A DNA stretch of 64,000 bases. Origin: Phycisphaerae bacterium (GTDB lineage: Bacteria; Planctomycetota; Phycisphaerae; Phycisphaerales; UBA1924). The translations under genes and the position numbers were made by a program. Shown here piece by piece: positions 44,901-55,267 of the stretch; within the stretch, counting starts at the first letter, position 1, and each line of letters begins with the position of its first letter. The stretch spans positions 186,001-250,000 of the forward strand of contig JAEUIW010000002.1 in assembly GCA_016794925.1 (NCBI GenBank), written 5' to 3'. Below the pieces are notes generated by a model, which worked only from the letters and a program-made list of their open reading frames with translations, ran no database searches and had not been told where the DNA came from.

Positions 44901-45510
44901 CGCGTTGATGGGCGTGCCCAACCGCACGCGCGATGCGGACGAGCAACACCAGCGCTCGTCGGCGAGCCTCCGCCCTGGCGCCCGCTCTGACACCCGCCCG
45001 CACCCATTCGTCCACGGGCACGCCCTCGACGTACTCCATCGCGAGGGCGAGCCCCCCCTCCGCGAGCGTCCTCGCCTCGAACACGGTCACGATGTTCGGG
45101 TGCCTGAGCGCCGCGGCGATCTCCACCTCGCGCTCGAAACGGGCCCGCTCGCGGGCCGAGGCGAACGCGCCGCGCAACAGGACCTTGAGCGCGACCCGCC
45201 GCTTGGTCTGAATCTGGATCGCCCGATACACAACGCCCTGACCGCCGCGGCTGATCTCGCCCGCGATCGAATAGCCGGGGACCACGACCAACGCCGGTGC
45301 GGCGGCGATCTTCGGCCGGTTCCGTTCCGCCACCGCCACCTCGGCCAGGAACGCGTCGAGCCCGGGGCACGCGGCCAGGCGACGCGCGCATCGGGCGCAC
45401 CCCGCCACGTGCGCTTCGGTGCCGGGCCCGCAGGGCTGGCCCGAGGCGATCCTCCGCAAGACATCGTCGTCCGGGCACGCGGTCACGTCATGAGGTTCGC
45501 GAGTCGGCAT
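41956..45510 (-). CDS. Membrane Ser/Thr protein kinase with WD40 repeat domain
   Basis: An 1184-residue planctomycete-type kinase. The N-terminus has an anti-sigma-like zinc motif (His34-x3-Cys38-x2-Cys41 in HVAGCARCARR). The kinase domain (about 80-370) has the glycine loop SRGGQGVVYRA, Lys109 in VALKV, catalytic HRDLKPSNVLVD and HILDFGLARL. One membrane helix follows (VGLFFAVVSAAAWVFS, about 400). The extracytoplasmic part carries WD40-type repeats over about 550-1170. It starts at the base next to the sigma factor stop, so the pair forms a signalling unit, with the kinase or its zinc motif probably controlling the sigma factor. Confidence 0.94.
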   Translation of the reverse strand: MPTREPHDVTACPDDDVLRRIASGQPCGPGTEAHVAGCARCARRLAACPGLDAFLAEVAVAERNRPKIAAAPALVVVPGYSIAGEISRGGQGVVYRAIQIQTKRRVALKVLLRGAFASARERARFEREVEIAAALRHPNIVTVFEARTLAEGGLALAMEYVEGVPVDEWVRAGVRAGARAEARRRALVLLVRIARAVGHAHQRGIIHRDLKPSNVLVDAENEPHILDFGLARLQEAVPADLMGSDSDAGVATDANPALSITGVFQGTPAYASPEQCAALAGQIDTRTDVYSLGVMAYEVVTGSLPHAELGSSTIAFNSRRSGAPALSPVVAARRVGAPDVHPDLAAVLMRALAPDPEDRYQSVEAFAADLEAVLSGDAVAARAHEGWYRVRKTVRRYRVPFAIVGLFFAVVSAAAWVFSRQSGELARRAESLSSALERSAVEQARAMVRAGHVPRAEQLLWPALLRADPDATLSNAAAIPEDAGFVGPPEQLHAYWAIWELLARHPCRATAAIGLERGGLAYPVDGALVQIHNSGLLRRLSIPDLDSTSVAGRAAVRLPTLPMFFAFSYSVGGSGLAVATAQGGFRVQSLVTGETVAEFVHPGKIITAQLGHDERRVYWVVDDSLMVNELGAEGAPRVLLDGLRNRAANPDVSNWCLMGSDDCFMRREPDGSVSVWNLRTMEMESIPPVPGSPLDRIRQREPASGSAFWAAARSPDGRWLALLINRDVLLVDRWSHDSQLRLEGSPTRSRGQLSFSDDGRWLTCGGFGQRVLVWSLPSGRLAHTWAGHTTAIDRPEFVPRSPWLATRDYDAVKLWDLDASDAWCAALSDGPGYSSLEVRFDASGRRLAAVGDDGAVRIWTRSGDGRSARENWGSPLVIPGGRVESSSLDFSSDGEMLVFAGHDGVVRVRRSWDGQEVARFDAGTERVECVRFMPDGGSLVWGRNDGIIEIAPIAGGSARRFPGNPPGETPRRIAQLAVTTDGKTVFVTFAAGSVRQGSVVAAFSIAEGRMLWRVSVPLPMRAIALAPDGRTLAVSCDDNRVRLLSAADGSLVRLMEGVATRAYGLAFHPLGKLLFSAHLSGELAIWDLRTGDAIASFLAHDGSAYSVAVSPDGTLLATSGEAAGVAGPAFASAADAPDHPKDAGLVRTWDLTYFRPHLAANMRYWRSQVTGPDSKIATPFVDGE

Positions 45511-46110
45511 TCACTCATCCCGCGAGTAAGCTCGGGTGATCTCGCCGACCAACTCCTGCAGCCGTCGCGTCAAACGGCTCTTCGCCACATAGACGGCATC
45601 GACGGTGATGCCGCACTCCCGTGCCGCGTCCTCCGACGACGCCCCCTGCAAGGCCACCATCTCGAACGCGCGAAGGGTCGTTGGGTTCACTCGGGCGCTG
45701 TCCCGCAGACGGTCGAGCGCACACCGCAACACGTGCTGCCTCTGCTCCAACTCCCAGATGGAATCGAGTTCACGCTCCGCCGGCACGCCGGCAAGCGCCG
45801 AATCACCCCGTGCCGGCCCGCCCCGCGCGCCGGCGCGCCGCTCCGCGGCCACCTTGTGGCGTGCGATCCCCATGATCCAACTTCGGAGACGTCCCTTGGT
45901 TCGGTCATAGGTACCGTTCTTGATCGAGCGCACCAGTTCCGACAGCGTGGCCTGCGCCACGTCCGCGGCGTCCGCGCCCGACAGGCCGAGCGTGCGCGCG
46001 AGTCCTTCGAGAATTGGGCGATACCGTTGGTCGATCTCAACCCAAGCCAGTTGCTCGGCCGGGTTCCGCAGGCGATCGAGCAGCATCGTGGTCGTGAGAA
46101 TGGAGTCCAT
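45511..46110 (-). CDS. ECF RNA polymerase sigma factor
   Basis: A 199-residue extracytoplasmic-function sigma factor. Region 2 spans about 28-90 (LSGADAADVAQATLSELVRS and RLRSWIMGIARHK), and region 4 about 140-190 (TLRAFEMVALQGASSEDAARECGITVDAVYVAKSRL, a clear helix-turn-helix). Directly followed by a Ser/Thr kinase gene with no spacing, the planctomycete arrangement of kinase-linked ECF factors. Target promoters unknown. Confidence 0.94.
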   Translation of the reverse strand: MDSILTTTMLLDRLRNPAEQLAWVEIDQRYRPILEGLARTLGLSGADAADVAQATLSELVRSIKNGTYDRTKGRLRSWIMGIARHKVAAERRAGARGGPARGDSALAGVPAERELDSIWELEQRQHVLRCALDRLRDSARVNPTTLRAFEMVALQGASSEDAARECGITVDAVYVAKSRLTRRLQELVGEITRAYSRDE

Positions 46111-46395
46111 GCCGTCAGGCGATCATACCGCGGCATCGATCCGATGCCCCCACCCGATGTCGCGATGAACGCGCGATGGTGGGCACGCCACCGTTCGCGG
46201 ACCCAAGTGGTCCGATTACCACGCCGGAAAGGCAGGGGGCGCGCGGTCGTAAGGACCGCATCAGTTCGCGTTCCGTGCGGGATGCGTGTTCGCGGCGTTG
46301 AGCGTGCCCAGGTGGTTCAGATCGCTCGTACTCAAGGCGTGTTTGCCGGGCAACCGGCCCGCGCGTTCAGGAGCACGCGCACTGCCGCCTCGTGC

Positions 46396-48405
<2,010 letters not shown>

Positions 48406-48544
48406 CGGATCAGGAGGAGACGGCAGATTGAGATGACGCGCCCGCCGGGGCCCCGTGGCGCGGCCGGGCACGCCTTGCGATAGGGGGTCTCACGCACGGA
48501 CATCGCAGCGGGAGACAACGGTCTCGCGACGTCGAACGTGGGAA

Positions 48545-48618
48545 TGGGCGCAACAGGACTCGAACCTGTGACCCCAGTCGTGTGAGGACTGTGCTCTAGC
48601 CAACTGAGCTATGCGCCC
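48545..48618 (-). tRNA. tRNA-Val (anticodon CAC)
   Basis: A complete 74-base cloverleaf on the minus strand. Acceptor GGGCGCA pairs with TGCGCCC, the D-stem is GCTC/GAGC, the anticodon stem CAGTC/GACTG with loop CTCACAC gives CAC, and the T-loop is TTCGAGT. CCA is not encoded. No element is inserted here. Confidence 0.96.
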
Positions 48619-48828
48619 GGGTTTGCTGGAGTATACGCCGCCGCGGCGGGTGGGTCACGGAGCGCACGCCGATGGCGAGCCCCCGCACCCGCTCTCGAAC
48701 GAGAACGTTTGTCTCGCATGCGACACAGGATGTCGTTATTCTTGAGCGTCTCCGTGCGCACGTCACGAAGGCGGCGGAAGTCCGCCGACCGCGAGACGGC
48801 CGGTCGATGACGCCAAGGAAGACGCAAC

Positions 48829-50451
48829 ATGAGCCAGGCAGGATTCATGTCCACCGCCACGAACCCTTCGGGTGAGCGGACGTTGCTGGGGCATCCGGCG
48901 GGGTTGTTCCTGCTGTTCTTCGTCGAGATGTGGGAGCGGTTCAGCTACTACGGGATGCGGGGGATCCTGGTGCTGTATCTGACCAGCCCGACCGGAGGGA
49001 TGCGCAATCCCCCGAAAGGCGCGCCCGAGGGCTTCAATCCGGGGCCCGGCTGGGACGACACGGTCTCGAACACGGCCTACGGCTGGTACACGGGGCTGGC
49101 CTACCTGACACCGATCCTGGGCGGCATGATCGCGGACAAGTTCATCGGCACGCACCGGTCGATGATCGTGGGCGGGCTGCTGATCGCGCTGGGCCACCTG
49201 GCGCTGGGCGTCTCGGGAATGGACGCGGTCGCGCATTCGGCGTACGCGATGTCGGTCTTCGTGTTCGGCCTGGCGCTGGTGGTGATCGGGACCGGCCATT
49301 TCAAGCCTTCCGTGTCCGTCATGGTCGGCCAGTTGTACAAGCACGGCGACCCGCGCCGCGAGACGGCGTTCGGCATCTTCTACATGGGAATCAACCTGGG
49401 ATCGGCGCTGCAGGTCTACATCGTCGGGACGCTGGGTGAGCGGATGGGCTGGCATTGGGGCTTCGGCGCCGCGGCCGTGGGCATGATGCTGGGCCTGGCG
49501 TTGTACATGCTGTACCGGCCAATGCTGCTCGCTGGGATCGGTCTGGCCTCTGATGCGCACCTCGCATCGATCGCTCCCAAGCTGCTGCCCGCGGGCATCG
49601 GCCTGGCGGGCCTGACCGCGGCCGCGTTCCACATGGGCTGGCTTGGCGCCGTGGATGAGTTCTTCTCGAACATCTACGTGGTGAGCATGCTGCTGACGGC
49701 CGCGCTGATCTGGGCCGTGTGGTTCACGATCCGCCAACGCCCGGAGGACAGGGGACCGGTCGTCTCGATCTTCGTCTTCATGCTCTTCAACGCGGTCTTC
49801 TGGCTTTCCTTTGAACAGGCCGGCTCGTCGCTGAACATCTTTACCGACCGCAACACGGACCGAATGCTGGGCGAGTTCCTCGTGCCCACGACGTGGTTCC
49901 AATCGATCAACCCCTGGCTGATCATCGCCTTCGCTCCGCTCACCGGCGTGATGTGGACCTGGCTGTCGCGCCGCAACCGGAACCCCGGTCAACCGTACAA
50001 GATCGGGTTCGGGTTGGTGATGGTCGGGCTGGGCTACCTGTTCATGGTCGCGGCGGCGCTGCAGAACACGGATGATGCGCACAAGGCGCACATGATCTTC
50101 ATCTTCGGCACGTACTTCGTTCACACCATGGGCGAGATCATCCTCTCGCCGACCGGGCTTTCCTTCGTCACCAAGGCGGCGCCGAAGGAATCGACCTCCC
50201 TGCTCATGGGCGTGTGGTTCCTCTCCAGCTTCATCGCCAACCTCGGAGCCGGCAAGGTGGCGGCGGCGGTGGAACCGATCCTCAAGGGGGAGAAGCATCT
50301 GCCCTGGCACTTCGCCGGTGGCGGGCCGGACGCGCCCAACACCTACGCGGACTTCTTCTTCTTGTTCACCGTCACGTCGTGCGGCGCGGGCCTGATCATC
50401 TTCGCGCTCGGCCCCTGGCTGGTGCGACTCACCGGCGGGCGCGACAAGTAG
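48829..50451 (+). CDS. POT-family proton-dependent peptide transporter
   Basis: A 540-residue major-facilitator protein importing di- and tripeptides with protons. The POT hallmark VEMWERFSYYGMRGILVLYL is the first helix (ExxERFxYY). The second family motif is FYMGINLGSALQVYI, and the distal FSFTP-like region appears as SPTGLSFVTKAAP. Twelve to fourteen helices. AAGGAAG precedes the ATG. It stands alone; the convergent S9 peptidase 67 bp downstream hints at a peptide-use theme. Confidence 0.95.
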   Translation: MSQAGFMSTATNPSGERTLLGHPAGLFLLFFVEMWERFSYYGMRGILVLYLTSPTGGMRNPPKGAPEGFNPGPGWDDTVSNTAYGWYTGLAYLTPILGGMIADKFIGTHRSMIVGGLLIALGHLALGVSGMDAVAHSAYAMSVFVFGLALVVIGTGHFKPSVSVMVGQLYKHGDPRRETAFGIFYMGINLGSALQVYIVGTLGERMGWHWGFGAAAVGMMLGLALYMLYRPMLLAGIGLASDAHLASIAPKLLPAGIGLAGLTAAAFHMGWLGAVDEFFSNIYVVSMLLTAALIWAVWFTIRQRPEDRGPVVSIFVFMLFNAVFWLSFEQAGSSLNIFTDRNTDRMLGEFLVPTTWFQSINPWLIIAFAPLTGVMWTWLSRRNRNPGQPYKIGFGLVMVGLGYLFMVAAALQNTDDAHKAHMIFIFGTYFVHTMGEIILSPTGLSFVTKAAPKESTSLLMGVWFLSSFIANLGAGKVAAAVEPILKGEKHLPWHFAGGGPDAPNTYADFFFLFTVTSCGAGLIIFALGPWLVRLTGGRDK

Positions 50452-50518
50452 TCCTCCTCCGCAAGGTGGACACAGAATGGTCCGATGGCGCGGCGGGGCT
50501 CGCTCGGTCGGGAGCGGC

Positions 50519-52780
50519 CTATTTCGGCCCCCCCAGACTCGTGACGAAGAAATCTGCGATCCGCGAATAGAGCGAGCGCGTCACCACCGGATCCGGCACC
50601 ATGTGCGTGAAGCCCGGCAGCACGAGGAACTCGAAGTGACGGCCGGCCCGGAACATGGCGTCGGCCATCTTCAGGCTGTGCATGAAGTAGACGTTGTCAT
50701 CGGCGGTGCCGTGAACCAGCAGAAACGGCACGCTCAGGTCCTTCGCCCAGGTGAGCACGCTGCTGTTTCGGTACCCCTCGGGGTTGTCCTGGGGCAGGCC
50801 GAGATACCGCTCGGTGTAGGTCGTGTCGTAGTCCTCCCACGCGGCGACCGGGGCCCCGGCGCATGCGGCCCTGAACACATCGGGCCGGCGCATCGCGGCC
50901 ATGGCGCTGAAGTACCCGCCGAAGGACCAGCCGTAGACGCCCACGCGCGCGCCGTCCATCTCGGGGTACTGCTTGACCAGGGCTTGAATCCCATCGGCGT
51001 GGTCGGCGAGGGCGATGTCAATCAGATCCCCCTTGGGGTTACCCGACCGGGTCTTCCAGGCACGAGCCCAGTCGCGGCCGCGCAGCTCCGTGCCGCGATT
51101 GTCAAGCCCGACGACGATAAAGCCGTGGTCGGCGATCCACTGGTTGAGGAGCTGGCCCCACGGGCTCTTGGCGACGACGTTCGCGGTCGGGCCGGCGTAG
51201 ACGGAATCGATGACGGGGTATTTCTTCTTGCCGTCAAAATCCCGGGGACGCAACACGTAGGCGTGGAACACCCGATCGCCGGCCCGAACCGTGATCCACT
51301 CGGGCTTGGGCATGAACGGGGGCTTCTCCGCGACGCACTTGATCTCGGGTGCGATGCGGTCGGGCCGGGATGGCTCGTTGCGCCCAACGACCCAGGCGCG
51401 GCGACCGTCGGCTGTGCTCGACGAGCGGACCCAGGTCTGGTGGTTCTTGCTGAATGACATGCCGTGCTGACCCGGATCGACGGTGAGCGGCTGGGGCGCG
51501 TTGCGCGTCGTTGTCGGCACCCGCCAGACGTGGCTCTCCGTAGGGTCCTTGGAGGCCGAGACGTAGACATCTCCGCTCTGATCATCCACATCGATGATGC
51601 CCCGGAAGCCGATGGCCTCGCCCGCGAGGGTGGACACCTTCGTGCCGGACTTGTCGCGCCACTCAAGCTCCGGCCAGCCGGAAGATTCGGTGATCCAGAG
51701 GAATCCCGAGCCGTCCCCAAGCCAGCGCGGAACGGACTGGCGAATCTCGACCCAGGCCGAGTCCTTCTCGGTGAGGAGCTCGCTCACCGAGCCGGAATCG
51801 CTGACCGCGTAGATGACCTGCTCGGTCTGGGCGCGGTTGCTGACGACGATGGTGAGAGGAGCGTTCTTCGGCCACTTGACGGAGACGAGATAGGGGTACT
51901 TCGCGTGGTCCCATTGCACGGGAACGGCCGGGCCGAGCGCGACCGGAGAGAGCATCAGACCGACCTTGGCGTTGGCCTTGCCCGGGCGCGGGTAGGCCCA
52001 CGTGGTTGCGGGCCGCTCGGGATTGACAGGATCGGCGATCGTGAAACGCTCGAGCCCAGTGGTGTCCACGACGGTGAACGCGATGTTCGTGCCGTCGGGA
52101 CTGAACCAGTAACCCTCGCGGCGGTCCATTTCCTCGGCCGCGACGAATTCGGCGACACCGTACTCGATGTTCTCGTCGGCACGCGACGTGAGCCTGATCT
52201 CGTTACCAGTCGCCACGTCGATGACGTGCAGGTCGCCATCGCGGACGCAGCCGATCTTGGAGCCATCTTCTGAGAAACGCGGATCGATCGGGAACCCCTT
52301 GCCGGACCCCACCTCGCGGACCTTGGCGGACGCGCGATCGACGAGGTAGAGCTTGCCCGAGAGCGGAACCAGGATCGTGGAACCATCCTTCGAGAGGGAA
52401 TACGAAGCGATGCCGCGCGAGGACACTCGCATGCGCTCCCGGCGCGCCTTCTCCTCCACGGAGAGACTCTCGGCCCCGCCCTTCAGGATCTGGTCGGCGG
52501 TCAGGAGAACCCGTTCCGCCCCGGTGACGGCATCAAGTTCGTAGAGGTCTTGGACGACGGAGCGCGGGCCGGAACGGAGGAAGAGGACCGCCGCGCCATC
52601 GGGGGTGATGGAGATCCCACGGGGAGTGCCGGCGCCGAAGCGATACGTCGCGGCGAACTGCTCGAGGAAGCCCTCTTCGCGCGGCGCGGCCACGGTGAAA
52701 TTCGTGTCCGAGTTTGCGTTTGGCACCGGGCAGAGCGACAGCAGTAACGAGGTACCCAAACACGTACGTGTGAACGGCAT
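50519..52780 (-). CDS. Secreted S9 family dipeptidyl/prolyl oligopeptidase
   Basis: A 753-residue exported serine peptidase of the DPP IV/acylaminoacyl type. A signal peptide at the N-terminus is followed by a beta-propeller region of about 450 residues (SPDGTNIAF, EEMDRREGYWFSPDG) and an alpha/beta-hydrolase domain with nucleophile motif GWSFGGYFSAM, Asp in HGTADDNVYF and His in PGFTHMVPD. The EE motif of DPP IV enzymes (AAEEMDR), which binds the substrate amino end, is present. It would release dipeptides that the adjacent POT transporter could import. Start at ATG 52780. Confidence 0.94.
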   Translation of the reverse strand: MPFTRTCLGTSLLLSLCPVPNANSDTNFTVAAPREEGFLEQFAATYRFGAGTPRGISITPDGAAVLFLRSGPRSVVQDLYELDAVTGAERVLLTADQILKGGAESLSVEEKARRERMRVSSRGIASYSLSKDGSTILVPLSGKLYLVDRASAKVREVGSGKGFPIDPRFSEDGSKIGCVRDGDLHVIDVATGNEIRLTSRADENIEYGVAEFVAAEEMDRREGYWFSPDGTNIAFTVVDTTGLERFTIADPVNPERPATTWAYPRPGKANAKVGLMLSPVALGPAVPVQWDHAKYPYLVSVKWPKNAPLTIVVSNRAQTEQVIYAVSDSGSVSELLTEKDSAWVEIRQSVPRWLGDGSGFLWITESSGWPELEWRDKSGTKVSTLAGEAIGFRGIIDVDDQSGDVYVSASKDPTESHVWRVPTTTRNAPQPLTVDPGQHGMSFSKNHQTWVRSSSTADGRRAWVVGRNEPSRPDRIAPEIKCVAEKPPFMPKPEWITVRAGDRVFHAYVLRPRDFDGKKKYPVIDSVYAGPTANVVAKSPWGQLLNQWIADHGFIVVGLDNRGTELRGRDWARAWKTRSGNPKGDLIDIALADHADGIQALVKQYPEMDGARVGVYGWSFGGYFSAMAAMRRPDVFRAACAGAPVAAWEDYDTTYTERYLGLPQDNPEGYRNSSVLTWAKDLSVPFLLVHGTADDNVYFMHSLKMADAMFRAGRHFEFLVLPGFTHMVPDPVVTRSLYSRIADFFVTSLGGPK

Positions 52781-52997
52781 GGCGCGGCTCCTTGGCGAGG
52801 GGGCGAATGCTATCGGTGGAACCACGTTGACAACCTTTCCACAACCGATCGCAGCTCCTGCCACGGATGGAATCCGACGTCTGAATAACTATCTGTTTCA
52901 GGGATGAATAACACTCACGATCACTCTAAGTCAGGGGATGAAATCGCCCAGGCACCACAATTTTGTGCCATGTGGCGTTGAATGTCCGGCCGCACTC

Positions 52998-53025
52998 TTG
53001 ACACATCCGGCAGATCGGGTAGATT
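52998..53025 (+). promoter_or_regulatory. Predicted promoter of the purine-rich small RNA
   Basis: Perfect TTGACA (52998-53003), 16-base spacer, TAGATT (53020-53025). The expected start is near 53032. Confidence 0.7.
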
Positions 53026-53031
53026 CGGAAC

Positions 53032-53248
53032 CGGTCACCGAGATCTCCGCCTATGGGGACGCCCGGCCGGCCGGGAGAGATCGGAGAGAGAACACGATCC
53101 TCGGAAGAAGAGAGAGCTTCCGTGGTGAGTGAGAGAGAGAGAGATTTGGAGAGAGAGATGGAGTGAGAGAGAGTGGTGAGAGAGGGCATCACAGCCTTCT
53201 GATTCCCGGCTGCGATATGACCGATCGCAGCCGGGTTTTTTCTTTTTT
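53032..53248 (+). ncRNA. Candidate purine-rich small RNA
   Basis: The 577-bp gap 52781-53357 contains a strong promoter and, 180 bases later, a perfect terminator, with no normal gene between them. The transcript (about 215 bases) has a central stretch (about 53066-53186) made almost only of G and A, with (GA)n runs, several GGAG-like motifs and a GGAAG/CTTCC hairpin. A 13-codon ORF (53125-53166, GTG to TGA) of Glu/Arg codons lies inside it. Most simply a small regulatory RNA; leader of the 53358 gene is unlikely because the terminator intervenes. Ends are predicted. Confidence 0.6.
53205..53248 (+). terminator. Rho-independent terminator of the small RNA
   Basis: A 12-bp perfect stem (CCCGGCTGCGAT / ATCGCAGCCGGG, 7-base loop) followed by TTTTTTCTTTTTT. 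It is the strongest terminator in the window. Confidence 0.95.
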
Positions 53249-53357
53249 GAGCCTGCTTGGCTCGTTCCAGTCTGCTTTCGCCAGATCTCGGCATGGATCG
53301 GCGTGAAGAAGAATCCCATTCGCGCCGGGTTATCCTCTGCATAATTGAGGAGATCGC

Positions 53358-53942
53358 ATGGCCGCTACTCCGTCCACGATGCTGCCCCTGGGAACTACCA
53401 TGCCCAGTTTCTCGTTGTTGGACCCGTTATCGGGCCAGATCACCACCGATGCGAACGTGGTAGGACGGATCGGAACGCTGGTGATGTTCCTGTGCAATCA
53501 CTGTCCGTTCGTGAAACACATCCGATCAGAACTCTCGCGTTTGGCCGCGGAGTACGAGGCCAAGGGAATGGGAGTGGTCGGGATTAGCTCCAACGACGCC
53601 GAGGCGTACCCGGACGACGCACCGGACAAAATGGAGATTGAAGCTCGAGCGGCCGGGTACGTTTTCCCGTACCTGTTTGATGCGAGCCAGGCCACGGCGA
53701 AGGCGTACCGAGCCGCGTGCACGCCGGATTTTTTCCTGTTCGACGCCGCGCGTCGGCTGGTATACCGGGGGCAACTCGACGATTCGCGTCCCAAGAACGG
53801 TCTGCCGGTCACGGGGCGGGACTTGCGCGCGGCGCTGGACGCGGTGGTGGCGGGGCGGCCCGTCGCCGCGGAGCAGCGACCGAGCATCGGGTGCAACATC
53901 AAATGGAAGCCGGGGAACGAGCCGGACTACTACAAGACGTGA
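53358..53942 (+). CDS. Thioredoxin-like redox protein (AhpC/TSA-type fold)
   Basis: A 194-residue thioredoxin-fold protein. The active site is CNHCPFVKHI (residues 46-55), a CxxC pair followed by Pro as in a widespread family of uncharacterised thioredoxin-like proteins. Later segments ISSNDAEAYPDD, YLFDASQATAKAY and CTPDFFLFDA are typical. No signal peptide, so cytoplasmic. GAGGAG precedes the ATG. A dithiol-disulfide or peroxide-reducing role is expected. Confidence 0.9.
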   Translation: MAATPSTMLPLGTTMPSFSLLDPLSGQITTDANVVGRIGTLVMFLCNHCPFVKHIRSELSRLAAEYEAKGMGVVGISSNDAEAYPDDAPDKMEIEARAAGYVFPYLFDASQATAKAYRAACTPDFFLFDAARRLVYRGQLDDSRPKNGLPVTGRDLRAALDAVVAGRPVAAEQRPSIGCNIKWKPGNEPDYYKT

Positions 53943-54040
53943 GAACGGGTGCGGCGAAGAACGGTCGGAAGAGCGGAGTCCGACGCCCATCCCGAACCGG
54001 ACCCGCAACCCGGACGGCGCGGCGGTCGTAGTGTGCCGGT

Positions 54041-55267
54041 GTGAGCATCCGCCGCAGGTACCATCCAAGCCGCGCCAGCTACGCGTACGCGGCGGTCACA
54101 GTGCTGATCGCCCTGGGGGCGTTCTCGACTCAAAACAACCTGTTGTTCTGGGCGTTCGGACTGCTGCTCGCGTTCATCATGGTGTCGGGGTTCGTGAGCG
54201 GTCCGATGCTGATGGGGGTTCGGCTCGAGCGTCTGGGTGTGACGTCGGGTAACGCGGGAGAACCGCTGCGCGTGCGCTATCGGGTGACCAATCGCAACCG
54301 GATCATCCCGATCTTCGGCCTCAAGATCGAGGAAGCGCCGGGGGCCCCGATCGGAACGCGCGCGCCCAAAGGAAGAACCGCCACGGGGTTCGCGTTCGTG
54401 GTTCACCTGGGGCCGGGCCGCTCGGCGGTGGTCGAGTCGCGGACTACGGCGCGGCACCGGGGGGTGGTCCGCCTCGTCGGGGTGCGAGCATCGAGCGGCT
54501 TTCCGTTCGGCTTGGTCACCAAATCGATAACCGTGGATCAGCCCGGGGAGTTCGTGATCACTCCGACGCCCGAGGCGGTCCGCGCGGGCCTGCTCGCGTC
54601 CCTGACGGCGCGCCGGGGAGATGGACCGGCGCGCAGCCGCCCGGGTGACGGCGAAGAGTTTTTCGCGCTGCGCGAGTATGCGGAGGGCGACCCGCCGCGA
54701 CGCGTGGCGTGGCGCGCGAGCGCACGCGCGGGGAAGCTGCTGACGCGGCAGCCCGCGGCGAACGAACCGAGAAAGCTCCGTCTGAGCCTTGACCTCCGGT
54801 CTGATGCGAGTGACCACGGGCAAGCGGAAGCGGAGCGCGAGCGGGCGATCTCGCTGACCTGGGCTCTGATTCTGGAACTTGGCCGCCGGGGGACGTCGGT
54901 GGGGCTGCGGATTCCACAAACGGGACTCGAGCGAACCCCCGTCGAGACGCGGCTGAGCAGAGGCCGGGGGTCGGCTCGTGCGGCGGAACGACTGGGGCGC
55001 GACCTCGCGATGATCGAATCGGACGCGCGCGGAGGGCCGGCGATTCGGCCCGGCGGCCGGGCTGCCGGGTGGATGACAATCGCGATCCATGCGGGCGACC
55101 CGGATCCCACCTATGAGCCCGGTGCGACGCTGCGATTGAGCGTGCGTGCGGACTCAGAGTGGTCCTCCGAACTCACCCCGCCCCCCCCACCACCCCCACC
55201 ACCCCCACCACCTCTGCACTCGACCCTTCCAAGGCCGCCTCGCATCGACACGGGGGCGGAGCCATGA
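54041..55267 (+). CDS. DUF58 membrane protein
   Basis: A 408-residue protein with two N-terminal membrane helices (about 13-60) and a cytoplasmic DUF58 region; GEEFFALREYAEGDPPRRVAWRASAR is the family core. DUF58 proteins usually belong with MoxR ATPases and transglutaminase-like proteins; no MoxR gene is in the window. The tail has a run of about twelve prolines encoded by a CCCCCACCA-type repeat (55180-55212). GTG start; overlaps the next gene by four bases (ATGA). Confidence 0.9.
   Translation: MSIRRRYHPSRASYAYAAVTVLIALGAFSTQNNLLFWAFGLLLAFIMVSGFVSGPMLMGVRLERLGVTSGNAGEPLRVRYRVTNRNRIIPIFGLKIEEAPGAPIGTRAPKGRTATGFAFVVHLGPGRSAVVESRTTARHRGVVRLVGVRASSGFPFGLVTKSITVDQPGEFVITPTPEAVRAGLLASLTARRGDGPARSRPGDGEEFFALREYAEGDPPRRVAWRASARAGKLLTRQPAANEPRKLRLSLDLRSDASDHGQAEAERERAISLTWALILELGRRGTSVGLRIPQTGLERTPVETRLSRGRGSARAAERLGRDLAMIESDARGGPAIRPGGRAAGWMTIAIHAGDPDPTYEPGATLRLSVRADSEWSSELTPPPPPPPPPPPPLHSTLPRPPRIDTGAEP

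Noticed and set aside
53080-53190. CRISPR-like or tandem protein-coding repeat in the GA tract
   Set aside because: The GA runs have no regular repeat-spacer period and no cas gene is near. The tract sits between a promoter and a terminator, so a small RNA fits better.
55180-55212. Frameshift in the polyproline end of the DUF58 gene
   Set aside because: The C-rich tract is prone to slippage, but the frame continues to a stop that overlaps the next start as ATGA, as expected for an intact operon.
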